Assembly: GCA_945895265.1 (NCBI GenBank)
Contig: CAMDEF010000001.1
Location: 1-64,000 of the forward strand
Direction: 5' to 3'
Length of the DNA stretch: 64,000 bases
Origin: Bordetella parapertussis
Lineage (GTDB): Bacteria > Pseudomonadota > Gammaproteobacteria > Burkholderiales > Burkholderiaceae_B
Positions 35,947-45,409 of this stretch are shown piece by piece. The translations under genes and the position numbers were made by a program. The first letter of the stretch is position 1, and every line of letters starts with the position of its first letter. A model generated the notes under the pieces. It saw nothing but the letters and a program-made list of their open reading frames with translations, was not told the DNA's origin and ran no database searches.

Positions 35947-37250
35947 GCGAGGCTTTCCATACGAAGGCGCGTCACGCGTGAGCGTACAAACGGCAACGCT
36001 TCGATTTTGACAATCGCCGCATTAACGTTGCGCTCGATCGCTTCGTGCGTCAAGAAAATCAGTTCAGCATCAGCGCTCTGTTCGGCGGGTTGCTGAATCA
36101 TTGAGCCAATCGAAATTTTGGCATCCGCCAAGACACGCGCTAAGTCAGCCAAAACGCCTGGCTGATCGGCAACGGTTAAGCGTAAATAGTAAGACGTGAC
36201 AATATCGTCAATGGACAAGATTGGCGTATCGGCCATTGCATCTGGCTGAAACGCTAAATGCGGCACACGGTGTTCAGGATCTGCCGTGTGCAGCCGCGTC
36301 ACATCAACCAAATCTGCCACAACCGCCGAGGCAGTAGGCTCTTCGCCCGCGCCTTTGCCGTAGTAGAGCGTTTGCCCGACCGCATCGCCACGCACCAGCA
36401 CTGCGTTCATCGCGCCTTCGACATTGGCTAACAGCGATTTCACTGGCACAAGCGCTGGGTGCACGCGGAGTTCAATCCCTTCAGGCCGACGCTTGGTAAT
36501 CCCCAATAACTTAATGCGGTACCCAAGACGCTCGGCAAGCTTGATGTCTTCGGCAGCCAGTTGAGAGATGCCCTCGATGTAGGCTTTAGCAAACTGCACT
36601 GGGATACCAAAAGCTAAAGACGCTAACAAGGTGAGCTTGTGCGCAGCGTCAACACCTTCGATATCAAAGGTTGGATCGGCCTCGGCATAGCCGAGTTTTT
36701 GCGCCTCAGCTAGTACCGTTGCAAAGGGCAAGCCACGCGCACGCATCTCTGACAAAATAAAATTAGTGGTGCCGTTGATAATGCCGGCCACCCACTCAAT
36801 TCGATTGGCAGTTAAGCCTTCTCGAATCGCTTTAATAATCGGGATACCACCGGCTACCGCAGCCTCAAAGGCAACCATCACGCCGCGCGCCGAGGCTGCT
36901 GCAAAAATTTCAGTGCCGTGCTTGGCCAGCAAGGCTTTGTTGGCGGTGACCACATGCTTGCCTTGTGCAATGGCCTCGAGCACTAACTCAAGGGCCAAGG
37001 TGTCGCCACCGATGAGTTCGACCACGATATCAATCGAGGGGTCTCGTACCACCGCGTGGGGGTCTGTCCCCACCAGGATATCGGCCCCTAAAAGCTTGCG
37101 CGCTTTGGCGACATCACGCACCGCCACTCGGGTCACTTCGATTTTACGCCCCGCACGACGGGCAATCTCTTGGGCATTACGGGCTAACACTTTGTAGGTG
37201 CCCCCGCCCACTACACCCAGACCTAACAAACCAACTTTGATTGAATCCAT
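35943..37250 (-). CDS. hom: Homoserine dehydrogenase
   Basis: Reduces aspartate semialdehyde to homoserine for threonine and methionine. It has 435 aa. The nucleotide-binding motif is GLLGLGVVGGGTYKVL, and the catalytic domain has AGIINGTTNFILSEM and AEADPTFDIEGVDAAHKL. A C-terminal ACT domain (about residues 350-430, YYLRLTVADQPGVLADL) should give threonine feedback. Its ATG overlaps the upstream aminotransferase stop (TAATG). Confidence 0.97.
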   Translation of the reverse strand: MDSIKVGLLGLGVVGGGTYKVLARNAQEIARRAGRKIEVTRVAVRDVAKARKLLGADILVGTDPHAVVRDPSIDIVVELIGGDTLALELVLEAIAQGKHVVTANKALLAKHGTEIFAAASARGVMVAFEAAVAGGIPIIKAIREGLTANRIEWVAGIINGTTNFILSEMRARGLPFATVLAEAQKLGYAEADPTFDIEGVDAAHKLTLLASLAFGIPVQFAKAYIEGISQLAAEDIKLAERLGYRIKLLGITKRRPEGIELRVHPALVPVKSLLANVEGAMNAVLVRGDAVGQTLYYGKGAGEEPTASAVVADLVDVTRLHTADPEHRVPHLAFQPDAMADTPILSIDDIVTSYYLRLTVADQPGVLADLARVLADAKISIGSMIQQPAEQSADAELIFLTHEAIERNVNAAIVKIEALPFVRSRVTRLRMESLA

Positions 37251-38437
37251 TACAACAACCCATCCTTGCGAAACATATCTTTGATGCCACGTACGGCTTG
37301 ACGGGTACGCTGCTCGTTTTCAATCAAGGCGAAGCGCACATACTCATCGCCATAATCACCAAAGCCAATACCCGGCGACACCGCCACCTTAGCCTCTTCG
37401 AGAATACGCTTGGCAAACTCAAGCGAGCCTTTCGCCCGATACGGTTCGGGGATATGCGCCCAGACGTACATGGACGCTTTGGGGTTTTCAACCATCCAGC
37501 CTGCCTCGTGCAGACCTTTGACCAACACGTCGCGACGACTTTGGTACTTTTGCACCACCTCAGTCACGCAATCTTGCGGGCCATCGAGTGCCGCAATCGA
37601 AGCGACCTGAATGGGGGTAAAGGTGCCGTAATCGTGATAGCTTTTGATCCGTGCCAGCGCGTTCACCAACTCGGCGTTTCCCACCATGAAGCCGACGCGC
37701 CAGCCAGCCATGTTATAGCTTTTACTCATGGTAAAGAATTCGACCGCGACCTCGCGCGCGCCAGGTACCTGCATGATCGAAGGTGCCTGATAGCCATCAA
37801 AGCAGATGTCAGCGTAGGCTAAGTCGTGCACCACGATGATGTTGTGCTCGCGGGCCAGCGCCACGACGCGTTCGAAAAACGAGAGGTCAACACATTGTGC
37901 TGTCGGGTTGCTTGGAAAACCCAAAATCATCATCTTGGGTTTTGGGATCGACTCGCGCACAGCGCGTTCGAGCTCTTGAAAAAAATCACTGCCAGGCGTC
38001 ATGCAGACCGAACGGATATTGGCGCCCGCAATCACGGCACCATAAATATGAATGGGGTAGCTAGGGTTTGGCACCAACACCGTGTCGCCCGCGTCAAGCG
38101 TGGCCAACATCAAATGGGCTAACCCTTCTTTTGAGCCAATCGTAACAATCGCTTCAGAGTCAGGGTCAAATTGCACCTGAAAACGTCGCGCGTACCAATC
38201 AGTGATAGCCTTGCGCAAGCGTGGAATCCCTTTTGACACCGAATAACCGTGGGTAGTGGGACGCGACGAGGCTTCGACTAGTTTTTCGACGATATGCGCT
38301 GGCGTTGGGCCATCGGGGTTCCCCATGGACATGTCGATGATGTCTTCGCCACGATGGCGCGCCGCCATTTTGAGTTCGGCCGTAATATTAAATACATAGG
38401 GCGGCAAACGCTCAATGCGGGGAAACCTCTTCATCAT
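37250..38437 (-). CDS. alaC: Class I/II aminotransferase, AlaC-like
   Basis: PLP-dependent transaminase of 395 aa that in E. coli makes alanine from pyruvate and glutamate. [13 protein letters not shown] positions the Asp and Tyr contacts. The PLP lysine is in [15 protein letters not shown] near residue 237. [14 protein letters not shown] near the C-terminus supplies the carboxylate-binding Arg. Two ATGs open the frame (38437 and 38434). Position directly ahead of hom is the common proteobacterial arrangement. The exact donor/acceptor pair is inferred. Confidence 0.9.
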   Translation of the reverse strand: MMKRFPRIERLPPYVFNITAELKMAARHRGEDIIDMSMGNPDGPTPAHIVEKLVEASSRPTTHGYSVSKGIPRLRKAITDWYARRFQVQFDPDSEAIVTIGSKEGLAHLMLATLDAGDTVLVPNPSYPIHIYGAVIAGANIRSVCMTPGSDFFQELERAVRESIPKPKMMILGFPSNPTAQCVDLSFFERVVALAREHNIIVVHDLAYADICFDGYQAPSIMQVPGAREVAVEFFTMSKSYNMAGWRVGFMVGNAELVNALARIKSYHDYGTFTPIQVASIAALDGPQDCVTEVVQKYQSRRDVLVKGLHEAGWMVENPKASMYVWAHIPEPYRAKGSLEFAKRILEEAKVAVSPGIGFGDYGDEYVRFALIENEQRTRQAVRGIKDMFRKDGLL

Positions 38438-38679
38438 GCATCCTTATTGGGGCTGGGCAAAAGCGCGCTACACACTAAGCAATCCTGAAATCCATTAGAC
38501 CTCAAGTTGTCAGTTTGCGCTGCAGCAAAGCCCTCTAATCTAGCGCAACATGCTCTGTCTCGCAAATCAGGCTAAAAAGTCATAAAAAATTCATCATTTT
38601 GTCTTGAAAACCCCTAGCTTCCCCTCACACAAACGATAATCGATTGCGCTATAGTCTGATCAACCTGCCGGAGTACTGA

Positions 38680-39135
38680 TTGAAGCTTCACACAGATACC
38701 AACTCGGCAATGAATACCGTAACCGGTTACGGAAACGGTTTTGTCGAAGTCAATAAAGTTCGCTTTGACCACGCGATTGCTTTTGGCCCACTAGGCGAAA
38801 TCGCCCGTTGGTCGGCTTCCAGCCCCCTCGATATCTCTTCTGAACTGTTGCTAGCGGCGGCACGTCTGAGCTTGGCCCCACTCGACCCGATGGCGTTTCT
38901 AGACTCTGACGACGGCGGCGCGCCCCAAGTACTGGGCGACAAACCCGAGGTGCTGTTGGTGGGCACCGGAAGCAAACAAATGATGTTGCCTCACCATATT
39001 GTGGCTCCGCTCTTGAAAATCGGCGTAGGGGTTGAAAGCATGACCACTCAGGCGGCCGCCCGCACCTTCAACATCCTGATGGCCGAGGGTCGCCAAGTCA
39101 TCGCCGCGCTGATCCCTGAAAGCGCTTCACTTTGA
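38680..39135 (+). CDS. Mth938-like domain protein (DUF498)
   Basis: A small 151-aa protein of the Mth938/NDUFAF3-like fold, without a settled enzymatic role; relatives assist respiratory complex I assembly in eukaryotes. PEVLLVGTGSKQMMLPHHI and GVGVESMTTQAAARTFNILMAEGRQVIAAL are diagnostic. The start is a TTG with GGAG 6 bases upstream; an ATG 10 codons later has no such site. A TATAGT at 38650-38655 is a likely -10 box, with no convincing -35. Confidence 0.88.
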   Translation: MKLHTDTNSAMNTVTGYGNGFVEVNKVRFDHAIAFGPLGEIARWSASSPLDISSELLLAAARLSLAPLDPMAFLDSDDGGAPQVLGDKPEVLLVGTGSKQMMLPHHIVAPLLKIGVGVESMTTQAAARTFNILMAEGRQVIAALIPESASL

Positions 39136-39243
39136 GAACTAACCCTTTGCACATCTTAGACTAGCCACCTTCCCCTCGAGATTCTCTCAACATAACAGCC
39201 CTGCGAAACACAATTGACTCAACACTCCTCGAAAAAGAGCGAT

Positions 39244-39735
39244 ATGACGACCAGTAAAGCGACAGCACCCACTTCAGATTTACTCGGTACACCCGCCCCC
39301 ACTTTCATCGTACAAAGCACCATCGGTCAGATCACACTGCAACAGTGCCTGGGTCGCGCAGTCGTGCTGTATTTTTACCCCAAAGACAACACCCCAGGTT
39401 GCACCACCGAGACTGAAAATTTTCGCGATCTGCACGACACCTTCATGGCGGCAAACTGCGCAATCGTAGGGGCCTCTCGCGACTCGTTAAAGTCTCACGA
39501 AAACTTCAGCAAAAAGCTTGAGTTGCCGTTTCCGCTCATCGCGGATCCCGACGAGACACTTTGCACGCTATACGGCGTCATGAAACTTAAAAACATGTAC
39601 GGCAAACAAGTACGCGGCATTGAGCGCAGCACATTTTTAATTGACGCGCAGGGCAAACTGGCACGTGTCTGGCGTGGCGTGAAAGTGCCAGGCCACGCCC
39701 AAGAGGTACTCGAGGCGGCGCGCGCACTGACATAA
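39244..39735 (+). CDS. bcp: Peroxiredoxin, Bcp/PrxQ type
   Basis: Thiol peroxidase of 163 aa that reduces H2O2 and organic hydroperoxides with thioredoxin. YPKDNTPGCTTETENFRDLH carries the peroxidatic Cys. The resolving Cys found five residues later in E. coli Bcp is Glu here. Other cysteines (AANCAIVG and ETLCTLYG) could serve, as in the PrxQ subgroup that uses a more distant partner. ATG at 39244 is preceded by AAAAAGAG; an in-frame TTG at 39214 has no ribosome-binding site. Confidence 0.93.
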   Translation: MTTSKATAPTSDLLGTPAPTFIVQSTIGQITLQQCLGRAVVLYFYPKDNTPGCTTETENFRDLHDTFMAANCAIVGASRDSLKSHENFSKKLELPFPLIADPDETLCTLYGVMKLKNMYGKQVRGIERSTFLIDAQGKLARVWRGVKVPGHAQEVLEAARALT

Positions 39736-39844
39736 AACGTGAGGAAATCTTTTGGGGTTGAAGCGCTCTGCTGGTTGAACTGCTCTTTTCATTGAAGTGT
39801 CTTGTTCTTTGTTTCTTTAATCGCCTTTCTGGGGACTAACTTTT

Positions 39845-41575
39845 ATGCCGTTACCGAAGCTGCCCACGCGTCCTGCTGCAATCTTGGATCTCACTACGTT
39901 AGAACGCAATGCCAAAGCCCCATCGCGTGCAATCGAAGAGATACAACCTGATCTGGACGGACTGACAAGCACGCAACCCGTTCTGCATAAAATCATTGAA
40001 GCGCCCGCCGCGCGCCGCGCAACACTGGCGTTCGTGCCAGACCAGCCCAGTGTCATCGACATCCAAGCCCGCAGCTCGGGGGTCGGCAAAACCAGCCCAG
40101 CGAAAAAAGCCGTGCAACCAAGCGCTTCGCGCAGCACCAAGCGCGCGGGTAGCAAACCCTCAAGCACTGGTGTGACGAAACTCTTTGTGCTTGATACCAA
40201 CGTGTTATTGCACGACCCCAGTTCACTCTTTAGGTTCGAAGAGCACGACGTGTTTTTGCCGATGATGACGCTTGAAGAGCTTGATCATCAAAAGAAAGGC
40301 ATGACCGAAGTGGCGCGTAACGCCCGTCAGGTCAGTCGCTCACTTGACACCTTGGTGGGGGATCACACCAAACTTGATGAAGGCTTGCGGCTCGATGGTT
40401 TAGGCCACAAAGATGCGACCGGGCGCTTGTACTTTCAGACTAAAGCGATGTCTGGCACCCTACCTTCAGATCTACCCATGGGTAAGGCCGACAATCAAAT
40501 TTTGAGCGTGGTGCGTTCGCTGCAAGAGCAGTTCGCCACGCGCGAAGTCGTGCTGGTGTCCAAAGACATCAATATGCGCTTAAAAGCGCGCGCGTTGGCG
40601 ATGGCTGCTGAAGACTACTTCAACGACCATGTGCTCGAAGACTCAGATCTACTCTACACGGGCGTGCTGCAGTTACCAGAAAACTTCTGGAACAAGCACG
40701 GCAAAGGTGTTGAGTCGTGGCAGCAAGGAGGCATTACTTTTTATCGCATCAACGGCCCCCTGTGCAGTCAGTTCATGATCAATCAGTTCGTCTACTTTGA
40801 AGGCCCGATGCCGCTCTATGCGCAAGTGCGCGAAGTCAACGGCAAAACCGCAGTGTTGGCCACCCTGCGTGACTACACGCATGGCAAAAATAACGTTTGG
40901 GGAGTGACTTCGCGTAATCGCGAGCAAAATTTTGCGATGAATCTGTTGATGAATCCAGAGTGTGACTTCGTCTCTTTACTGGGCCAGGCCGGCACCGGAA
41001 AAACCTTGATGACGCTTGCCGCGGGGCTTGCCCAAGTACTTGAGACCAAGCGCTACACTGAGATCATCATGACGCGCGTCACGGTCCCAGTGGGCGAAGA
41101 CATCGGCTTTTTACCGGGCACCGAAGAAGAAAAAATGATGCCGTGGATGGGCGCACTCGAAGACAACCTTGATGTGTTGAATATGGGCGAAACCGAAGGC
41201 GGTGGTGCCACCAGCAACTCGCATGGCAACGAGTGGGGCCGCGCTGCCACGATGGAACTGATTCGTTCAAAAATCAAAGTCAAGTCTTTGAACTTTATGC
41301 GCGGACGCACCTTTTTGAACAAATACCTGATCATCGATGAGGCACAAAACTTAACGCCTAAGCAAATGAAAACGCTCATCACGCGGGCCGGGCCGGGCAC
41401 CAAAGTCGTCTGCTTAGGCAATATCGCGCAGATCGACACCCCGTACCTCACCGAGGGCAGCTCTGGCTTGACCTTTGTGGTGGATCGCTTCAAAGGCTGG
41501 CCGCACGCTGGGCACGTCACGCTGCAGCGCGGCGAGCGCTCGCGCTTAGCCGACTATGCTGGCGAAGTTCTTTAA
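39845..41575 (+). CDS. PIN-PhoH fusion ATPase (PhoH2-like)
   Basis: A 576-aa protein with a PIN ribonuclease domain joined to a PhoH helicase/ATPase. Residues 1-115 are a low-complexity, probably disordered extension. The PIN domain starts FVLDTNVLLHDPSSL with acidic residues in MTLEELDHQKKG and KADNQILSV. The ATPase has Walker A GQAGTGKTLMTL and Walker B YLIIDEAQNLTPKQMK. PhoH2 proteins unwind and cut RNA in a sequence-specific way. GGGGA lies 8-10 bases before the ATG. It follows bcp by 109 bases. Confidence 0.92.
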   Translation: MPLPKLPTRPAAILDLTTLERNAKAPSRAIEEIQPDLDGLTSTQPVLHKIIEAPAARRATLAFVPDQPSVIDIQARSSGVGKTSPAKKAVQPSASRSTKRAGSKPSSTGVTKLFVLDTNVLLHDPSSLFRFEEHDVFLPMMTLEELDHQKKGMTEVARNARQVSRSLDTLVGDHTKLDEGLRLDGLGHKDATGRLYFQTKAMSGTLPSDLPMGKADNQILSVVRSLQEQFATREVVLVSKDINMRLKARALAMAAEDYFNDHVLEDSDLLYTGVLQLPENFWNKHGKGVESWQQGGITFYRINGPLCSQFMINQFVYFEGPMPLYAQVREVNGKTAVLATLRDYTHGKNNVWGVTSRNREQNFAMNLLMNPECDFVSLLGQAGTGKTLMTLAAGLAQVLETKRYTEIIMTRVTVPVGEDIGFLPGTEEEKMMPWMGALEDNLDVLNMGETEGGGATSNSHGNEWGRAATMELIRSKIKVKSLNFMRGRTFLNKYLIIDEAQNLTPKQMKTLITRAGPGTKVVCLGNIAQIDTPYLTEGSSGLTFVVDRFKGWPHAGHVTLQRGERSRLADYAGEVL

Positions 41576-41706
41576 GGACGGGTTGCCCTCGTGTTAAGCA
41601 CTAGGGCGTTCACTGTGCAGCGGATTCGTCATTCAAGCTTTTGTGCGCTACTCTAAGTTTGCAGTGTTGCTTTCGCTAATCGATTGCAGCAGTACCGAAC
41701 CATAAA

Positions 41707-42729
41707 ATGATGACTCTTGGTCAAACACCTGCCACGCCTCTTGCCCCTCTGGCGCTCACGCTAGGAGATGCGGCAGGCATTGGCCCTGAAATCGTGATCA
41801 AACTCCACCTGGCGGGGCTGCCGGCACCTTGTGTGGTGTATGGCGATGCGGGTGCTCTGCGACGCGCAGTGGCGGCTCTCGAGGCGCCTCTACGCGTCAT
41901 TGAGCTCGCAGACGTGAGCGCGCTGGCCACCTACGCTCATGAGGTGGGCTGCCTCTTTGTGCGGCCGACCCATCCGGCACTGCCCGAGAACTTGCCCCTA
42001 GGACGCGTTGACGCACGTGCGGGGCAATCGGCCTACGACGCACTGTGCTTAGCGATCGACGACGCGATGCTTAGAAAAGTCAGTGCGATCGTCACCGCGC
42101 CCTTGAACAAAGAGGCCATGCACGCAGCGGGACTTGATTTTCCGGGGCACACCGAGATCCTTGCACAGCGCTCGCGAACGCCTTACGTTGCGATGATGCT
42201 AGTCAACGATCAGTTGCGCGTCATACTTGCCACCATTCACATCGCACTGTCTCAGGTCTCACCCGCACTGACCACGGCACTTGAGTTACGCACGATCGAA
42301 CTCGCGCAGCAGGCGTGTCAGACAATGGGCATTGCCACACCGCGCATTGGTGTCGCGGGCTTAAACCCACATGCTGGCGAACACGGCAAATTTGGTCGCG
42401 AAGATCTTGACATCATCGCGCCTGCAATCGCGCAAGCGCAAGCACGCGGCATCCATGCGTCGGGCCCTTGGCCTGGCGACACGCTTTTCATGCGTGCGCG
42501 CATGGGTGAGTTTGACATCTGTGTGGCGCAATACCATGATCAAGGTCTGATCCCAATCAAGTATTTAGGCGTTGATCAGGGGGTCAACATCACCGTTGGA
42601 TTGCCCTTTGTCCGGACTAGTGTCGACCACGGCACAGCGTTTGATATTGCGGGTAAAGGGATTGCAGACCCCTCCTCGCTGCGTGTGGCTTTTGAGATGG
42701 CCTTAACGATGCTGAGTCAGAAAAAATAA
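41707..42729 (+). CDS. pdxA: 4-hydroxythreonine-4-phosphate dehydrogenase
   Basis: Acts in the DXP-dependent vitamin B6 route, oxidising 4-phosphohydroxy-L-threonine with NAD. It has 340 aa. LTLGDAAGIGPEIVIKL is the family start, the metal-binding histidines are in FPGHTEILAQ and VAQYHDQGLIPIKYLG, and APLNKEAMHAAG forms part of the active site. PdxJ would later use its product with DXP, and DXP is made by Dxs, also in this window. Two ATGs open the frame. Confidence 0.96.
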   Translation: MMTLGQTPATPLAPLALTLGDAAGIGPEIVIKLHLAGLPAPCVVYGDAGALRRAVAALEAPLRVIELADVSALATYAHEVGCLFVRPTHPALPENLPLGRVDARAGQSAYDALCLAIDDAMLRKVSAIVTAPLNKEAMHAAGLDFPGHTEILAQRSRTPYVAMMLVNDQLRVILATIHIALSQVSPALTTALELRTIELAQQACQTMGIATPRIGVAGLNPHAGEHGKFGREDLDIIAPAIAQAQARGIHASGPWPGDTLFMRARMGEFDICVAQYHDQGLIPIKYLGVDQGVNITVGLPFVRTSVDHGTAFDIAGKGIADPSSLRVAFEMALTMLSQKK

Positions 42730-42811
42730 GGGTAAATACCTATTTTTAGTCGTCTCAATAAAAATTTAGGATGAATTAATAGAAAACTGGTTTAAGTATC
42801 AAAGCTAAGTA

Positions 42812-42817
42812 TATAAT
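42812..42817 (+). promoter_or_regulatory. -10 box (TATAAT) for the D,D-endopeptidase gene
   Basis: A perfect TATAAT only 5 bases before the first ATG of the reading frame (42822). Transcription should start near 42824, inside that codon. This argues that translation begins at the second ATG (42852), which has AAGG 8 bases upstream. The -35 region (TGGTTT, 42788-42793) is weak. Confidence 0.5.
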
Positions 42818-42851
42818 TTGCATGGTTTTTATACTTCGCAAGGCACTTAGG

Positions 42852-44033
42852 ATGTTTTTTAAATTTAGTTTACCCTGTCGAAAATCATGGCTTGGATGCC
42901 TTATCAGTCTGAGCTTAAGCTTTGGCGGTTCTCCGCTGCTTGCGCAAACTGCACCCGCCTCGGGCGATAACGCGGCCAAAAAGCCAGCGGCAACGACCAG
43001 TGGCACCAACAAAGCCAAGAAAAAAACAAACAACACAAAAGCTACTAAAAAAGCCGTCACCCCCTCGGGTACCCCTCAAGGCAGTCGGTCTGTTGCGGAT
43101 GCGAGCAACAAGCCATCGACAAAATCCAATTCAAGTGCGTTGAAGTCTTCAACCGTCAAGCCCTCAAATGCTCCTAAGGCGCGCAGTACGGCAGGTGTGG
43201 CCGTAGCTGGTGTTGCCGCCGCTGGCGTGGCAACAGCGGGCTCAATCAGCGCAGTGCGTTCGAACGTGGTGCTTGTGCAAGACCTGAGTAGCAACACCAC
43301 TTTGTTTTCGCGCAATGACGAGATCGCGCGCCCAATCGCTTCAATCACGAAACTCATGACTGCGATTGTGATTGTTGATGCGAATCAATCGATGAGCGAC
43401 ATGATCGAGGTCACGACTAGCGACATTGATACGGTAAAGCACAGTCGGTCGCGCTTACCAGTTGGCACCAAGCTCTCGCGTAGCGACATGATGCATTTGG
43501 CGTTGATGTCTTCTGAGAATCGTGCTGCCAACGCGCTGGGTCGACACTATCCAGGTGGTATGACAGCTTTTGTTGCTGCAATGAATCAAAAAGCGAAACA
43601 GCTTGGTATGACGCAGAGTCGGTTTGTTGAGCCCACGGGCTTATCAAGTGGAAACGTCGCGAGCCCACGCGACTTAGTGAAGCTCTTGCAAGCATCGGCC
43701 TCACGCCCTGCTATTCGGCAGTACACCACCGACATTCAACACGAAGTGCGCACAAGTGGGCACGCCACACTGTTTCGCAATACCAACATGTTAGTGATGA
43801 ACCCGACGTGGGAGATCAAAGTGTCTAAAACTGGTTATATCAACGAGGCGGGGCAATGCCTAGTGATGATGGCGCGCATTAACAACCGCGATATGGCAAT
43901 CATTCTGCTTAACGCAGACGGCAAAGGCACTCGGGTGGGTGATGCTGTCAAAATCAAACAATGGGTGCAACAAGCTAAGGTTGTGGCCGGGCTTGATGGT
44001 ACGCAATCGCAAGACAGCATACTGATTCAATAA
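42852..44033 (+). CDS. pbpG: D-alanyl-D-alanine endopeptidase (PBP7-like, peptidase S11)
   Basis: Periplasmic penicillin-binding protein that cuts D,D-crosslinks in peptidoglycan. A signal peptide (MFFKFSLPCRK, then a hydrophobic core to LLAQ) is followed by a Lys/Thr/Ser/Ala-rich linker of about 100 residues. The catalytic domain has ASITKLMTA (SxxK), SSENRAANAL (SxN) and KTGYINEAG (KTG). The PBP7 family is about 310 aa; the 393 aa here reflects the linker. The frame also has an ATG at 42822, disfavoured by the overlapping -10 box. Its stop overlaps the convergent dnaB stop region by 7 bases. Confidence 0.88.
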   Translation: MFFKFSLPCRKSWLGCLISLSLSFGGSPLLAQTAPASGDNAAKKPAATTSGTNKAKKKTNNTKATKKAVTPSGTPQGSRSVADASNKPSTKSNSSALKSSTVKPSNAPKARSTAGVAVAGVAAAGVATAGSISAVRSNVVLVQDLSSNTTLFSRNDEIARPIASITKLMTAIVIVDANQSMSDMIEVTTSDIDTVKHSRSRLPVGTKLSRSDMMHLALMSSENRAANALGRHYPGGMTAFVAAMNQKAKQLGMTQSRFVEPTGLSSGNVASPRDLVKLLQASASRPAIRQYTTDIQHEVRTSGHATLFRNTNMLVMNPTWEIKVSKTGYINEAGQCLVMMARINNRDMAIILLNADGKGTRVGDAVKIKQWVQQAKVVAGLDGTQSQDSILIQ

Positions 44034-45409
44034 ACCGCCCCACCGCCGCTCGCAAAATTCAAGAACCGCGTGCTCGACCCCTGGAACGTTAACCTAACAG
44101 TGCCGATTGGGCCATTACGCTGCTTACCGATGATAATTTCAGCTGTGCCCTTGTCAGGCGAATCAGGGTTATAGACTTCGTCGCGATAGATAAACAAAAT
44201 CAAATCAGCATCTTGTTCAATGGCGCCAGATTCGCGCAGATCGCTCATCACGGGGCGACGATTAGGACGCTGCTCTAGACTACGATTCAGCTGCGATAGT
44301 GCAATCACAGGGCAATCAAGCTCTTTGGCCAAGGCCTTAAGCGAGCGACTAATCTCTGAGATCTCAGTGGCACGATTTTCGCCTGAGGAGCTCGCCCCCA
44401 TCAGCTGCAAGTAGTCGATCACGATCAGGCCCAGCTTGCCACACTGCCGCGCCAAGCGACGCGCACGCGCCCTGACCTCAACCGAACTCAAGGCTGGAGT
44501 TTCGTCAATATATAGTTGTGCATCTTGCATGCGTTGCACGGCATGCGTGACGCGCGGCCAATCATCCGCCAACAACTTACCCGTGCGCATACGATGCTGA
44601 TCCAGCATACCGACCGAGCCCAGCATACGCATCGCCAACTGGACTGCACCCATCTCCATCGAAAACACCGCGACCGGAATCCCCTGTTCAATGGCGACGT
44701 GCTCTGCGATGTTCATCGCCAAAGAGGTTTTACCCATTGAAGGACGGCCTGCCACAATCACCAAGTCTCCTCCCTGCAGGCCCGAGGTCATTTTGTCTAG
44801 ATCCGTAAACCCCGTTGGCACGCCCGTCACATCGGTGTTGCCTTCGCGGTGATAGAGCTCATCAATCTTATCTACCACCTCTGATAACAGCGGCTGAATT
44901 TCGCGAAACCCAGCCGAGGCTTTCGCCCCCTCTTGCGCAATCTTAAAAACTTTAGATTCGGCTTCGTCAAGTAACTGACGCGCTTCTTTGCCCTGCGGAT
45001 TAAACGCTGTTGCAGCGATCTCGTCGGCCACCGTGACGAGCTTTCGTAACATTGAGCGCTCACGCACAATTTCAGCATAGCGACGAATATTTGCAGCCGA
45101 GGGTGTGTTGTGCGCCAAGGCATTGAGGTAGCTTAAGCCGCCCACCTCTTCAGACTTACCGACATTGGCCAAAGATTCGTTGACCGTCACCACATCGGCA
45201 GGGCGCGACAAGTTGACCAAACGCGCAATGTGATGCCAGATCAAGCGGTGATCAAAGCGATAAAAATCATCTTCGTTCACCACATCGGTGACACGCTCCC
45301 AGGCGCCATTGTCAAGCAACAGCCCACCAAGCACAGACTGCTCTGCCTCAACCGAGTGCGGCGGCACGCGAAGGTATTCGAGTTGTGGATCAGGAGAATT
45401 ATTCATCAC
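44027..45409 (-). CDS. dnaB: Replicative DNA helicase DnaB
   Basis: Hexameric helicase that moves 5'-3' on the lagging strand. It has 460 aa. The N-terminal DnaG-binding domain starts RVPPHSVEAEQSVLGGLLLD. The RecA-like motor has Walker A GRPSMGKTSLAMN, Walker B LIVIDYLQLM and SDLRESGAIEQDADLILFIYR. No intein insertion is seen at the motor motifs. It follows the ribosomal protein genes rpsF-rpsR-rplI, but with an extra kinase-like gene in between that overlaps its start by 11 bases. Confidence 0.98.
   Translation of the reverse strand: MMNNSPDPQLEYLRVPPHSVEAEQSVLGGLLLDNGAWERVTDVVNEDDFYRFDHRLIWHHIARLVNLSRPADVVTVNESLANVGKSEEVGGLSYLNALAHNTPSAANIRRYAEIVRERSMLRKLVTVADEIAATAFNPQGKEARQLLDEAESKVFKIAQEGAKASAGFREIQPLLSEVVDKIDELYHREGNTDVTGVPTGFTDLDKMTSGLQGGDLVIVAGRPSMGKTSLAMNIAEHVAIEQGIPVAVFSMEMGAVQLAMRMLGSVGMLDQHRMRTGKLLADDWPRVTHAVQRMQDAQLYIDETPALSSVEVRARARRLARQCGKLGLIVIDYLQLMGASSSGENRATEISEISRSLKALAKELDCPVIALSQLNRSLEQRPNRRPVMSDLRESGAIEQDADLILFIYRDEVYNPDSPDKGTAEIIIGKQRNGPIGTVRLTFQGSSTRFLNFASGGGAVY

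Noticed and set aside
37241-37822. A 193-codon plus-strand ORF opposite the alaC-like gene
   Set aside because: Fully inside the coding region of a conserved aminotransferase and without a ribosome-binding site or known motif.
44027-45409. Intein or insertion in dnaB, and likewise in dnaE
   Set aside because: Both proteins have standard length and uninterrupted motifs.
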